DNA of 23,703 nucleotides from Acidobacteria bacterium UBA6911. Lineage in GTDB: Bacteria; Acidobacteriota; UBA6911. A program made the position numbers and the translations under genes. The stretch covers positions 48,325 to 72,027 of the forward strand of contig DKBB01000398.1 of assembly GCA_002451015.1 (NCBI GenBank), in the 5' to 3' direction. The notes under the pieces are model-generated. The model was not told the origin of the DNA. It saw nothing but the letters and a program-made list of their open reading frames with translations, and ran no database searches. Positions 8,892-17,590 of the stretch are shown piece after piece (position 1 is the first letter of the stretch; each line of letters starts with the position of its first letter).

Positions 8892-9878
8892 ATGACTTCT
8901 CGCTCGCTTTCCATTACTTACACCCTGCTCCTTAGCCTGTCGTTGATTGCAAGCCCGGCGTTTATCCTTCAAAGGGCACAAGCCCAGGACTATACGGAAG
9001 AAGAATACAAACGGTACCAGACTATTGACGCCGAAGCGGATCCCGTCAAAAAGACGGACATGATTGTCGCTTTCATCAAGGAAAAGCCTGAATCTTCCCT
9101 TCGATCCTATCTTGAAGCCTCTTTCCAGAGACTTATTGCCGAACTGAGTCAGCAGCAGAATTGGTCGCAGGTCATATCCATCGGAGAAAAGTTTCTGACC
9201 GTTTCTCCCGATCACAAGACTACAATTGACGCCCTGACTTATGCATATTCTTCCACGAACAATCTCAGGGGATTCACCAGCTTCGGGGAAAAAACCTATA
9301 AAGCGAATCCCAGTCCGGAATTGGCTTATTCCCTTGCAATCGCCTACCTCAGGCTGGAAAACAGCACAAAATTTCTGCAATGGGCGGACAAAATACCGTC
9401 TTCGTCTCCCAACTATGTTGTGGTTCTGGCCCAGATGATGCGACTAACTACGGGAGCCACTCAGGTAAACCACGCCAGGACCTGCCTAAAAATACTTCCG
9501 ACAGCCCAAAAACCGGAGGGGATGGATGATAGCGCGTGGGCAGATACCGTGAACAGGTCTTATGCGATAGCCTACGGCGTTATGGGCGCATCATCCTACC
9601 AGAGCGGAAGTTACGGCACGGCAATCAAGCATCTCGAAAATGCGCTCAAGTACAACAATCGAAACGAGACTGCCTACTATTTCCTGGGCATGTCCTACTG
9701 GCGCACCAACAAACTTGATTCCGCCATGCTGAATTTTGCCAAAGCCTACCTGCTCAAAGGATCGACCTCAGCGCAGGGCAAGAAGTACCTGGAGGAGCTC
9801 TGGTCCAACAGTCATCGCGGATCACTCACCGGAGTAGAGCGCGTCATCCAGAAGGCCCAGAAGGAATTGGAACAGTAG
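8892..9878 (+). CDS. Secreted tetratricopeptide-repeat protein
   Basis: A 328-residue protein with an N-terminal signal peptide (hydrophobic residues about 8-25, likely cleavage after the AQA at about 30-32), so it is periplasmic or envelope-associated. The rest is alpha-helical with TPR-type spacing. The clearest TPR pair is at about 215-290, where alternating helices carry the A-Y-G, AIKHLENAL and AYYFLGMSYW patterns. TPR proteins are scaffolds for protein-protein contacts; no enzyme domain is present. The start is fixed by a strong AAGGAGG site and an upstream promoter. It is divergent from the ParB-SPL unit and is followed by a hairpin terminator, so it is probably monocistronic. The specific partner is unknown. 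Confidence 0.85.
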   Translation: MTSRSLSITYTLLLSLSLIASPAFILQRAQAQDYTEEEYKRYQTIDAEADPVKKTDMIVAFIKEKPESSLRSYLEASFQRLIAELSQQQNWSQVISIGEKFLTVSPDHKTTIDALTYAYSSTNNLRGFTSFGEKTYKANPSPELAYSLAIAYLRLENSTKFLQWADKIPSSSPNYVVVLAQMMRLTTGATQVNHARTCLKILPTAQKPEGMDDSAWADTVNRSYAIAYGVMGASSYQSGSYGTAIKHLENALKYNNRNETAYYFLGMSYWRTNKLDSAMLNFAKAYLLKGSTSAQGKKYLEELWSNSHRGSLTGVERVIQKAQKELEQ

Positions 9879-9886
9879 TGGTTAGA

Positions 9887-9915
9887 AACCAGCCTGTTTT
9901 CGGCACCGGCTGGTT
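9887..9915 (+). terminator. Rho-independent terminator after the TPR gene
   Basis: AACCAGCC (9887-9894) pairs perfectly with GGCTGGTT (9908-9915), followed by CTTTCCC. It begins eight bases after the TPR stop codon. The U-tract is short, so the strength is uncertain. Confidence 0.5.
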
Positions 9916-10040
9916 CTTTCCCTGCCAGCAAAACGTAAAGCCACGAATCCTTGCGGGAACCAAGTCTGCTTTCATCGTCGCGCAAGGCAAATCATGTTTA
10001 AAACAGCCGATGAGAAATACGTATCGGGAGCCGTCCGATA

Positions 10041-10460
10041 ATGCCCGTTTTCACTCAACGCGAAAAATTGAAAACACTTGGATATTGCGACGTACAGGAC
10101 ATAACCCCGCTTGCCGAAGCGATGCTGCTCAAGAGTGGGATGGTGGACGGCATTGCATCCGTCTTCGTACCGGGATCGACCGCCTCAATCACGACTATCG
10201 AATTTGAATCGGGTGCAATACACGATCTTCAAAAGGCAATCCAACGCCTGGTGCCGGAAAACGCGCCATATGAACACGACAAGCGGTGGCAGGATGGCAA
10301 CGGATTCAGCCATGTTCGCGCAGCCCTGATGAAACCGGGCTTATCCGTTCCTTTTCACCAAGGGCGTTTTCTGCTCGGAACGTGGCAGCAGCTGATACTG
10401 GTAGATTTCGACAACAAATCCCGAATCCGGGAAATAGTTTTTCAGTTCGTCGGAGAATAG
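10041..10460 (+). CDS. YjbQ/UPF0047 family protein
   Basis: A 139-residue protein, the usual length for the YjbQ family. The family landmarks are present: GMVDGIASVFVPGSTASI near the N-terminus (about 33-50), then GNGFSHVRAALMKPGLSVPF and GRFLLGTWQQLILVDFD toward the C-terminus. Members form compact oligomers with a His-containing metal or phosphate site, and some show weak thiamin-phosphate synthase activity, but the physiological role is unclear. GGGAG lies about ten bases before the ATG. It follows the TPR gene after a terminator and is convergent with the peptidase gene. Confidence 0.92.
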   Translation: MPVFTQREKLKTLGYCDVQDITPLAEAMLLKSGMVDGIASVFVPGSTASITTIEFESGAIHDLQKAIQRLVPENAPYEHDKRWQDGNGFSHVRAALMKPGLSVPFHQGRFLLGTWQQLILVDFDNKSRIREIVFQFVGE

Positions 10461-10517
10461 AACCGGCGATGCCGTACTATTACCCAAGCTCCTAACGGTG
10501 GACAGGAAGCAGGAAAC

Positions 10518-10536
10518 CCGATCCAAAAACGATCGG
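10518..10536 (+). terminator. Hairpin terminator after the YjbQ gene, possibly bidirectional
   Basis: CCGATC (10518-10523) and GATCGG (10531-10536) form a six-pair stem with a CAAAAAC loop, followed by a T-rich stretch (ATTGTTTATTCTTTT). It lies between convergent genes and may serve both strands. Confidence 0.5.
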
Positions 10537-10541
10537 ATTGT

Positions 10542-12656
10542 TTATTCTTTTACTACGTTCAATGCCTGTTCGGCAGCAGCAATCAGGACTTCAGGACCGA
10601 CAGGAGAACCCGTCGCATCCTTCATCCATAGATCGGGGGCAATCCGGCCCAACCGTGCCACCCTTTCGAATTCCGGCCCGATCCTGCCCGTTTTCTTCAT
10701 ATGTTCTTCCAACTGAAACGCAATCATATGACCCAGGGGGTAGTCCGGAAGATAGAGAAAATTATTGATCATATGGGAATAGATCCCCAGCATCGTAACA
10801 TTCTCTATTTTAAAAACCGGTGCATAATAGCGATTCCATATATCTCTCGAGATCTCCAGAACGGCATCGCGCAATTGATCCGGAGTAGCGTCGGGATGCC
10901 CGTACATCCAGTGCCACACACCCATGTCGACCATACTTACGCCGCAGATTTCATAGGTCGCCCAGAAATTGTTCAGCGCCTTCAAGGCTTCCGCCTGCCG
11001 GTCGGGCCCCTGCAGTCCAAGTAATTGCAGATCCCGTCCCTGAAATACAAAAGCCAGCGCTTCGGTAAACGCGGTATTCGGCACTCCGTTCAGAGAATAA
11101 TAGTCCACATGATGCAGGGAGATAGTCTGCTCGACATTGTGTCCCAGTTCGTGTACGGCGATATTGAAACCTTTGTAGTTCATGCCCGATTCCCCGATCC
11201 GGGTTCGGAGATGCGCCTTGCCCTGGCGCATCGCGGCGCCCATGGCATGGCCGGAACCGCGGGCGGGATCCACCACGATTTGATCGGACAGAAATTCCGC
11301 ACTCTCGCGGGTGAAATCGAGTGTCTTCAACATCACTGGAATGGCTTCGCCGAACGATTCCGCATCGGGATACCGGGCTGCCACCATAGCATCGAGCTCA
11401 TCCTGGGAATATTGCATCCGGGGGCGGAAACCGTTGTACCAGATATCGAAGGGTTCCAGCCGACGGCCCAGCCTCTTCTCTATCAGGGCGGCAATACGCG
11501 GCAGAATGGGAGACGAAAGCACCTGCTCGAACATTTCCTGAACACGCTCTTCCGGGATCTGCCGGTCTTCATTGAAACGTCGTGTCATCAGACTGGGAGC
11601 GTCGGGATTATATGGATCGGCAAGTTTTACAGCCTGAAAGTTTTCAAGCAGCATCCGATACCGGGTGTTCGGTTCCGGAGTGTTGACCGCTTCCCGGTCC
11701 CCCGGAGAAAAATCCGAATCCTTTTCCGAAACGGGTTCCACTGTGTTGGTGTAAGGATTCCAGTCCAGTTGTGGATTATTGATGACCGATTCGGGTATGG
11801 TCTGATCAATGATCCGCTCCATTACTCTTTGAATCATGCGCTGTTTTGCAGGACCGTTTTCTGAATCGGCATAATTCGCTTTAATCTCGTCCCGCAGGTT
11901 CCAATGGGACAAAAGGCGCAGTTTGGGAGGAAAAAGACGGTGCCCTTTTTCGTCGATCAAGTGATGCATCCAGATGTTATATTCCGAAATATAGCGCTCT
12001 GATGCCGACTCCGCTTCCGATATGGCCTGGTTGACTTCGGCGGGGATACGCTTGGAAAAAAATTCCGCAAGACGGGTTTCAGCCCACTGGCGCCTCGTCC
12101 AATTCCCGCCCTCGGCCAATCGTTCCTCCAGTGTGGTCAATGGGAAATTCAAAAGCACGACAAAAGCCAGCTTATTATTGAAAAAGTCGTCATTCAGGTG
12201 GGCAAACGAATCATAGCCTGCAAAGATCTCGTCATAAGGTGCAATCGGCCCTGTATCCAGATCCACATGCTGGCGGAATTCGCGATTGATTTCGTTCAAA
12301 TGTCCGAACGCCTGTTCGAACAGGCGATTGAACCGGGCAAATGCCGTATCCAGTGCATCCTGATCCCGGATGAAATTTTCGGAGACAAACTCTTCGAATT
12401 CGGACTGATCCCCGTCGCTAACGCGCCAGAACCTGGCCATCTGTTTCAATCCCCGGCTCAGGCGGAAACCCTGATTTTCACCATACTTTTCCGTCAGGTC
12501 TTCTTCGAGTTTCCGGACTGCCGAATCCATCCATGCGGGCGGCGCAGCGGCAGCGTTAAAAGCGGTTTTCTGCGAATTATTCATGCGTGACTCCTGCGAA
12601 CAGGACATTGACAGGATAAGTCCAAAGCTTAATAAAAGAAATCGAGGATATTTCAT
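10542..12656 (-). CDS. Secreted gluzincin zinc metallopeptidase (M2/M3-like), putative lipoprotein
   Basis: A 704-residue protein with an N-terminal signal peptide ending in LILSMSC. This resembles a lipobox but has Ser at the -3 position, so lipidation is uncertain. The zinc motif is H502-E503-L504-G505-H506. A downstream glutamate at about 532 (in FTEALAF) is at the spacing expected for the third ligand in M3-like peptidases of clan MA. The region H-H-V-D-Y-Y-S-L-N-G between them also fits a substrate-contact loop. It probably degrades peptides in the periplasm or at the outer membrane. The family cannot be fixed as M2 or M3 by eye. It follows the metallo-beta-lactamase-fold gene on the same strand by 115 bases, so both may be co-transcribed. 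Confidence 0.82.
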   Translation of the reverse strand: MKYPRFLLLSFGLILSMSCSQESRMNNSQKTAFNAAAAPPAWMDSAVRKLEEDLTEKYGENQGFRLSRGLKQMARFWRVSDGDQSEFEEFVSENFIRDQDALDTAFARFNRLFEQAFGHLNEINREFRQHVDLDTGPIAPYDEIFAGYDSFAHLNDDFFNNKLAFVVLLNFPLTTLEERLAEGGNWTRRQWAETRLAEFFSKRIPAEVNQAISEAESASERYISEYNIWMHHLIDEKGHRLFPPKLRLLSHWNLRDEIKANYADSENGPAKQRMIQRVMERIIDQTIPESVINNPQLDWNPYTNTVEPVSEKDSDFSPGDREAVNTPEPNTRYRMLLENFQAVKLADPYNPDAPSLMTRRFNEDRQIPEERVQEMFEQVLSSPILPRIAALIEKRLGRRLEPFDIWYNGFRPRMQYSQDELDAMVAARYPDAESFGEAIPVMLKTLDFTRESAEFLSDQIVVDPARGSGHAMGAAMRQGKAHLRTRIGESGMNYKGFNIAVHELGHNVEQTISLHHVDYYSLNGVPNTAFTEALAFVFQGRDLQLLGLQGPDRQAEALKALNNFWATYEICGVSMVDMGVWHWMYGHPDATPDQLRDAVLEISRDIWNRYYAPVFKIENVTMLGIYSHMINNFLYLPDYPLGHMIAFQLEEHMKKTGRIGPEFERVARLGRIAPDLWMKDATGSPVGPEVLIAAAEQALNVVKE

Positions 12657-12771
12657 AATTTTTCACCCGTTTGCGACAGGATGGATAGAAATTGCATACG
12701 TACACTTCCTTGTTCCAATAATGGGCTCGCAGGGTGGATGCATCCCTGGAACGGGATTGAAACGACCCTTT

Positions 12772-13518
12772 TTATTTCTGCTCGTCACGAAGTCGTACTT
12801 CTATCTCCGATACGTCCTTGAGAAGATCGACTAGTTTTTTGCTGTCGGTATCGCCGAAGCGGTAGTGGTACGGGTAGAGCACCCCGGGCATCATTGCCTG
12901 GGCGGCATCCGCGACCTGTTCCGGAGTCATCGTATACGGCTGGTTCATAGGAAGAAAAGCCACATCGATCCCTTTCAAGGCCTTCATTTCTGGAATGTTT
13001 TCCGTATCCCCGGCAACATAGATCCGCTTATCCCCGAAAGTCAGGATATACCCATTGCCGTTGCCTTTGGGATGAAAGGATTTCTCCAGGTTGTAGGCCG
13101 GAACCGCTGCGATGGCAATTCCCGCAACCGTTTGTTTATCCCCGTTTTTCATAATCACGGCACCTGAAACCGAAGCTGCCGAAGCTGCGTTGCAGATTAC
13201 TTTCGTATCCGCTGCACGAATAGCCTCGATAGCTTTTGCATCCAGGTGATCCCCATGTTCATGGGTGACCAGAACAAGGTTCGCTTTGGGGAGCGAAGCA
13301 TAATCAGGAAAAACCATCATCGTGGGATCGACATGGACAACCTTCCCGGCGAAGGCAAACATAAGCGATCCGTGGCCTATAAAGGTGATTTTCAAATCTC
13401 CGCCCGAAGTTTGAATGACGTCTTCCTGAAACTTGTTTTGACCATAAACAACCGATGCAGCCATAATTGCCCCCAACATAATAGTGAGAAAGCACCTGAA
13501 AATCTTAACGTCGTTCAT
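12772..13518 (-). CDS. Secreted metallo-beta-lactamase-fold hydrolase (UlaG-like)
   Basis: A 248-residue protein with a signal peptide (hydrophobic 8-24, cleavage near the YGQ at 25-27). The metal motif THEHGDHLD places H86, H88, D90 and H91, preceded by GHGSLMF and HVDP, an arrangement typical of UlaG/COG2220-type MBL proteins. A GDTE motif (about 170) and a late YHYRFGDTD supply further ligands. The family contains lactonases and phosphodiesterases; no substrate can be assigned. A G-rich stretch (GGGGGGGA) immediately before the ATG probably acts as the ribosome site. It lies downstream of the peroxiredoxin and upstream of the peptidase, all on the same strand. Confidence 0.88.
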   Translation of the reverse strand: MNDVKIFRCFLTIMLGAIMAASVVYGQNKFQEDVIQTSGGDLKITFIGHGSLMFAFAGKVVHVDPTMMVFPDYASLPKANLVLVTHEHGDHLDAKAIEAIRAADTKVICNAASAASVSGAVIMKNGDKQTVAGIAIAAVPAYNLEKSFHPKGNGNGYILTFGDKRIYVAGDTENIPEMKALKGIDVAFLPMNQPYTMTPEQVADAAQAMMPGVLYPYHYRFGDTDSKKLVDLLKDVSEIEVRLRDEQK

Positions 13519-13686
13519 TCCCCCCCCTTTTTTCCTGTATTAACACATAAATTGGGATCGGGCCAAAGGTTAAATGAGTGATCGGGTATTTCTAATTATC
13601 ATCCCCGGCGGGCTTTACAAATACGAACGTCGATCACAGGCAGCTCCCGGAGGCAATCTGACTGCAAAGGTAAAGGGAAAGGGCAC

Positions 13687-14148
13687 CTAACTTACTGCCT
13701 CCATAACCAGTGGAACGGTATCGTCCGGTTTTACCTTATACCAAGCCTGTAGCACGTTGGCTCTTTCATCAATCAGGAAAGATGAGCGGATAATTCCTTC
13801 ATATTTCTTTCCGTACATGGACTTCTCACCCCATGCGCCGTAGGCTTTGGCGACTTTATTATCCGGGTCCGAGAGAAGCGGGAATCCCAGCTTATATTTC
13901 AGGTCGAACTTCATCTGTTTGTCCGGCGGATCGGGGCTGATGCCTACTGCCGCAATCCCGATTTTATTCAAATCCTTCAGGGAGGCGCTGACACTGCAGG
14001 CCTGTTTCGCTCAACCGGAAGTATTCGCCTTCGGGTAGAAATACAGAAGCAATTTCTTGCCCTTGTAATCGGATAGTTTGATCTTTTTCCCGTCCTGGTC
14101 CATCAATGAAAAAGCAGGCGCCTTACCGCCCGGTTCCAATGCCGCCAT
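13687..14148 (-). CDS. Selenocysteine-containing BCP-type peroxiredoxin (UGA read as Sec)
   Basis: One continuous reading frame of 154 codons encodes a BCP/AhpC-TSA peroxiredoxin, interrupted only by TGA at 14011-14013 (codon 46). Residues before it ([13 protein letters not shown]) and after it ([18 protein letters not shown]) match the family's TPGCTxxAC active site. The TGA is therefore exactly at the peroxidatic cysteine, with the resolving Cys at 51 (+5). The remaining frame ([40 protein letters not shown]) is intact to TAG at 13687. The ATG at 14148 has a strong GGAGG seven bases upstream. The enzyme would reduce hydroperoxides using thioredoxin. I infer Sec insertion from the TGA position, the intact frame and the downstream hairpin; a Cys-to-stop mutation is the alternative. 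Automatic annotation would split it into two fragments. Confidence 0.85.
13983..14013 (-). promoter_or_regulatory. Bacterial SECIS-like hairpin directly after the UGA
   Basis: Seven bases after the UGA, AGGCCUG (14003-13997) pairs with CAG (13990-13988) and GCCU (13986-13983), with one bulged C at 13987. The apical loop CAGUGU (13996-13991) contains a GU about 17-18 bases after the UGA. Bacterial SECIS elements are hairpins in the coding region just after UGA with a G/U-containing apical loop in about this range. The fold was drawn by hand, not computed. Confidence 0.6.
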
Positions 14149-14193
14149 GATTTGTCCTCCTATCGTTTGAATTCGGTTCGTCCATTGCAACGA

Positions 14194-14493
14194 CCAGCCA
14201 GTCGGTCGCTCCCGATTGGACCTCATCCAAGCCGTCATCCCGTCGATTACCCTGTAGGTGTCCCCATAACAGGCGCATTCTGAAGACTCCCGGCTATATT
14301 GGAGCGATACCCGGATCGGCATATAACGAAATATGACTCTTCTTGTCCCGGATATCAACACTCCTTCGCGCCAGATCCGCAATCGGCATGCGGATAGCTT
14401 TGTCGCACTGCCAGCAATTCCCCCCCTCTTCACAAAACAAGTCGAAGACAACATAATCCGGGTATTTCCTCAAAACATCCAGGGAGGGAACAT
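14194..14493 (-). pseudogene. Rhodanese-domain gene broken by frameshifts
   Basis: Between dnaE2 and the peroxiredoxin gene, pieces of one rhodanese domain appear in order in three frames. Frame 1 (from about 14482) gives [15 protein letters not shown] and then [12 protein letters not shown]...DIRDKK. A second frame (about 14342-14283) gives [18 protein letters not shown], which contains the active-site loop CRSGYR with the catalytic Cys at 14321. A third frame (about 14280-14196) gives [15 protein letters not shown]. An ATG at 14493 with AGAGG upstream sits in yet another register and stops after seven codons. At least two internal shifts are needed, plus one near the start. A run of seven G near 14420 could be a sequencing weak point. 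An intact version would transfer sulfane sulfur. The last frame runs without a stop into the peroxiredoxin start. Confidence 0.72.
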
Positions 14494-14509
14494 TTAAAAA
14501 GCCTCTTTT

Positions 14510-17500
14510 TCATAAAAAGCGGACGGAATCGACCGTCAGGCTGACGGCCCCGAAGTCCTCTTCCACCAGGCCCGTCAGCACATAGGGGCGGGACCGGTGC
14601 ATCATGTGGCAAAATCGGGCATAGGTCTGGGGAAAGAAGGTAGTTTCATACAGTGCGGTCGTATCTTCGAAGCTGATAAACTCCATCGGTTCCTCCTGGC
14701 TGGTTGTAACGACTTTTCCGGTTACCCACCAGCCCACGGCCGTCACCCGACGACCGACAAATTTATGAAGATCAGCACCTCTTACATACTTCAGTTTTGA
14801 AAGCTGCGCGGCATACAACGACAACGGATGCCGGCTGATCAGAAAATCGAGAGTCTCGAGTTCATGCTCCAGTATTGTGCGCGCACTGTAACGGGAAACC
14901 TGCGGCGGAACGACAGGGTCCATATCCTCAAATAATGTGCGGACAGACGGATGGCGCGCCGCGCGCGTCTCATGCAGGGCCAACGCTTTCCAGATCATTT
15001 CCGGCCGTGTCGCGCCGCCGGCAATATGATCGCACGCACCCGATTTGACCAGTATCTTTATATCCGCCGGATCGAGCGGCACACGCCGCAGGAAATCCTC
15101 GAACGATGCATACGGCCCGTTTCGACGTTCCTCCACGATCGCCTGCAGAGCCCTATCCTGCAGACCTTTCAACTGCATTAATCCCACACGGATTTTCCCA
15201 TCTCCGCCCCGGTACTCTCTCCGGCTGGCATTCACATCCGGCATCAATATCCGCAACCCCATCCGGCGCGCCTCGGAAATATAAGCCAAGGTCGAATAGT
15301 ACCCGCCCCGATTGGTCAGCACCGCCGCCATAAATTCGGCAGGGTAATGCGCCCGCAGATAACAGGATTTGTAGGAAACCAGGGCATAGGAAGCGGAATG
15401 CGGCTTGCAGAACGAGTATCCCGAAAAACTCATGATCATGTCCCAGACCTCTCCCGCAACGTCCTTCGGGACCCCGCGGCTTGCGGTCCCGGCGTGGAAC
15501 CGTTCCCTGTAGTCCTCCAGCTTCCGGGCCGCGCGTTTTTTCGCTATGATTTTCCGCAGCAGATCCGCATCCGCCGCGCTGAATCCCGCCATGGCCATGG
15601 CAATCTTTGAAACGTCCTCCTGGTAAACCATGATGCCGTAGGTTTCGTGCAGCACCTCGTCCAGGATGGGATGCAGCGACCGGTATTCTCCGCCCCTCAG
15701 GCGCCGCACGTACTCGCGAATATACCGGTTGGCCGCGGGACGTATGATCGAGCTGTGAATCACCAAGTGATCGAAATCGCCGGTGCCGCACTTCTTCTGC
15801 AGTTGCCGCATCGAGGGAGACTCCACGTAGAACACACCCATTGTGTCTCCCCTGCGCATGAAGTCCCGGGTTTTTACATCTCCCGTCGGATCCCAACGCT
15901 CATAGTCGATGTCCGTCCCGTAATTTTCTTTAATCGCTGCCAGGGCATCCCGGATCACCGCCAGGGAGCGGTTTCCCAGGAGATCGATCTTGATCAGGCC
16001 GGCATCTTCGGCCTGGTCTTTCTCCCACTGAACGATCGGAACTCCTTTCGGGGCGGGTTGCACCGGGACGTACCGGTCGATTCGGTCCGGGACTACGACA
16101 ATGCCGCCGCAGTGCACGGACACATGGCGAGGATACCCTTCGAGCTTCATTGCCAGGCGCACAATTTCCGGCCATGGATGCTTCAGATCCATGTCTTTGT
16201 AGACCGGATGGTTGTTCATGGAATCTTCCAATTGACTTGCCCGCCAGAAGTATCCCATGCGCTGTGTCACTGCCTTGATCTCCTGTTCCGGAAGACCGTA
16301 CACCTTCGCCACTTCCCTCACAGCGGCCCGCGCCCTGAACCCCACGTGGTTGGAAATCATGGCAACCCTGGAAATGCCGTATTTACGGAAAACGTAATCG
16401 AACACGCCGTCGCGCTCGTCCCAGGGGAAATCAATGTCGATATCGGGAGGATCGGTCCGACCCTCATTGAGAAAGCGCTCGAAGAAAAGATTATGGGTGA
16501 TCGGCTCCACGTGGGTGATTCCGAGGCAGTAGGAAACCAGGCTTGCGGCGGCCGATCCACGGCCGCAGGTGCGGTTGGACTGCCGGACGATATCCCGGAC
16601 GACCAGGAAATAGGTCGCAAAACCTTTGTCTCTGATGATCTCGAGTTCGTGCTTCAGCCGTTTGAGCACCGAGTCGGACAACTCGCCGTAACGCCATTCG
16701 GCGCCGCGGTAGCATTCCTCACGCAGGTACTCGAACGCATCCGATCCATTTGGCGGCTTGAAGGAGGGAAAGACAAGGCTGCCTATATTCATGTCCGCGG
16801 AGCATTCGGCCGCGATACGCGCGGTATTATCCAAAGCACTATGGATATGAGGATACCGGCGTGCCATATCCGGCCCCGGCTTCAGCCAGCGGTCCTCGCC
16901 CGCGACTTCCTCCGGCGGAATGCACGACAGGGAGGTGTTCAGATCGATCGCGCGCAGCAGTCGATGCAGCGAAAAATCGGAAGGATCGACAAAATACACG
17001 TCGTTGGTGGCCACAGGGGGGATCCCGCTGCGGCGTGAGAAATCCATCAGAGGAGGCTCCGCACCCGGATCGTTCAACTCGACATATATCTGGGAGGTCC
17101 CGTTCTGACGGCCGAGAGCGCGCAACAACGGCAACCGGTCGCTCACTACAATCAGGTGTTCGCGATCCTCCATCAAGGCTTCGCTCAGGCAAAAACCGGT
17201 CTCGGACAGGCGGCGGGAGATAATGCGGCAAAGAGTCTCATACCCTCGCCGGTTGCGAGCCAGGAGCACGGCGCGTTCCGCCTCCGTCCGCAGTTCCGAT
17301 CCCACTATCGGCCGCAACCCGCGATCTTGCGCATACTGGAGAAACCAGACCAGCCCGTAAACACCGTTGGTATCGGTCAGAGCCATCGCCGGCATACCGC
17401 GGGCCAGGGCCGCATCGACCAGGGCCTCGACAGTACCGGCTCCGCGGCAGAACGAGTAGTTGGAATGCACGTGCAAATGAACAAACATGGCTGTTGGCAT
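14510..17500 (-). CDS. dnaE2: Error-prone DNA polymerase III alpha-type subunit DnaE2 (ImuC)
   Basis: A 996-residue C-family DNA polymerase of DnaE2 size, shorter than replicative DnaE. The N-terminal PHP domain starts with HLHVHSNYSF; the usual ALTDH motif reads ALTDTN (T44 in place of His). The polymerase active site PDIDIDF places D353, D355 and D357. KPHSASYALVSYKSCYLRAH and the following helix-hairpin-helix region are characteristic, and the C-terminus has an OB-like segment (about 900-990). DnaE2/ImuC performs mutagenic translesion synthesis together with ImuB. Here the ImuB-like gene lies directly upstream with an 85-base gap filled by an inverted-repeat element. ATG at 17500 is used; an ATG at 17488 is equally close to the PHP motif, and neither has a strong ribosome site. 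It is followed by the broken rhodanese gene. Confidence 0.93.
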   Translation of the reverse strand: MPTAMFVHLHVHSNYSFCRGAGTVEALVDAALARGMPAMALTDTNGVYGLVWFLQYAQDRGLRPIVGSELRTEAERAVLLARNRRGYETLCRIISRRLSETGFCLSEALMEDREHLIVVSDRLPLLRALGRQNGTSQIYVELNDPGAEPPLMDFSRRSGIPPVATNDVYFVDPSDFSLHRLLRAIDLNTSLSCIPPEEVAGEDRWLKPGPDMARRYPHIHSALDNTARIAAECSADMNIGSLVFPSFKPPNGSDAFEYLREECYRGAEWRYGELSDSVLKRLKHELEIIRDKGFATYFLVVRDIVRQSNRTCGRGSAAASLVSYCLGITHVEPITHNLFFERFLNEGRTDPPDIDIDFPWDERDGVFDYVFRKYGISRVAMISNHVGFRARAAVREVAKVYGLPEQEIKAVTQRMGYFWRASQLEDSMNNHPVYKDMDLKHPWPEIVRLAMKLEGYPRHVSVHCGGIVVVPDRIDRYVPVQPAPKGVPIVQWEKDQAEDAGLIKIDLLGNRSLAVIRDALAAIKENYGTDIDYERWDPTGDVKTRDFMRRGDTMGVFYVESPSMRQLQKKCGTGDFDHLVIHSSIIRPAANRYIREYVRRLRGGEYRSLHPILDEVLHETYGIMVYQEDVSKIAMAMAGFSAADADLLRKIIAKKRAARKLEDYRERFHAGTASRGVPKDVAGEVWDMIMSFSGYSFCKPHSASYALVSYKSCYLRAHYPAEFMAAVLTNRGGYYSTLAYISEARRMGLRILMPDVNASRREYRGGDGKIRVGLMQLKGLQDRALQAIVEERRNGPYASFEDFLRRVPLDPADIKILVKSGACDHIAGGATRPEMIWKALALHETRAARHPSVRTLFEDMDPVVPPQVSRYSARTILEHELETLDFLISRHPLSLYAAQLSKLKYVRGADLHKFVGRRVTAVGWWVTGKVVTTSQEEPMEFISFEDTTALYETTFFPQTYARFCHMMHRSRPYVLTGLVEEDFGAVSLTVDSVRFL

Positions 17501-17508
17501 TGAAAACC

Positions 17509-17590
17509 CGTAGGGGTGAACCTTGTGTTCACCCTACACATGATTCGATTCAAAAACGCAAACAGGGTGAATACAAGATTTGCCTCTACG
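17509..17590. repeat. 82-bp palindromic (MITE/REP-like) element at the imuB-dnaE2 junction
   Basis: A left arm of 27 bases (17509-17535, starting CGTAGGGGTGAACC) and a right arm of 27 bases (17564-17590, ending TTTGCCTCTACG) are inverted copies with about five mismatches around a 28-base spacer. The left arm also folds on itself: GGGTGAAC (17514-17521) and GTTCACCC (17527-17534) with a five-base loop. The right end contains CTA (17586-17588), the complement of the TAG stop codon of the imuB-like gene. Confidence 0.75.

Noticed and set aside
8748..9380. N-terminal extension of the ParB-domain gene to give a 535-residue protein
   Set aside because: It would run antisense through the promoter, signal peptide and first third of the well-supported TPR gene, and the extra part has no recognisable domain.
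11025..11864. 279-residue plus-strand ORF opposite the peptidase gene
   Set aside because: Antisense to a protein with a clear signal peptide and zinc motif; no recognisable domain.
13687..13971. A separate short peroxiredoxin starting at the ATG at 13971
   Set aside because: It would lack the thioredoxin-fold N-terminus and active site, and has no reason to start there once UGA is read through.
14011..14454. A separate 147-residue minus-strand ORF ending at 14011
   Set aside because: It is the end of the broken rhodanese frame joined to the N-terminal part of the peroxiredoxin, stopped at the probable selenocysteine UGA.
15647..17038. 463-residue plus-strand ORF opposite dnaE2
   Set aside because: It is an antisense shadow of a GC-rich coding sequence with no domain and no ribosome site.
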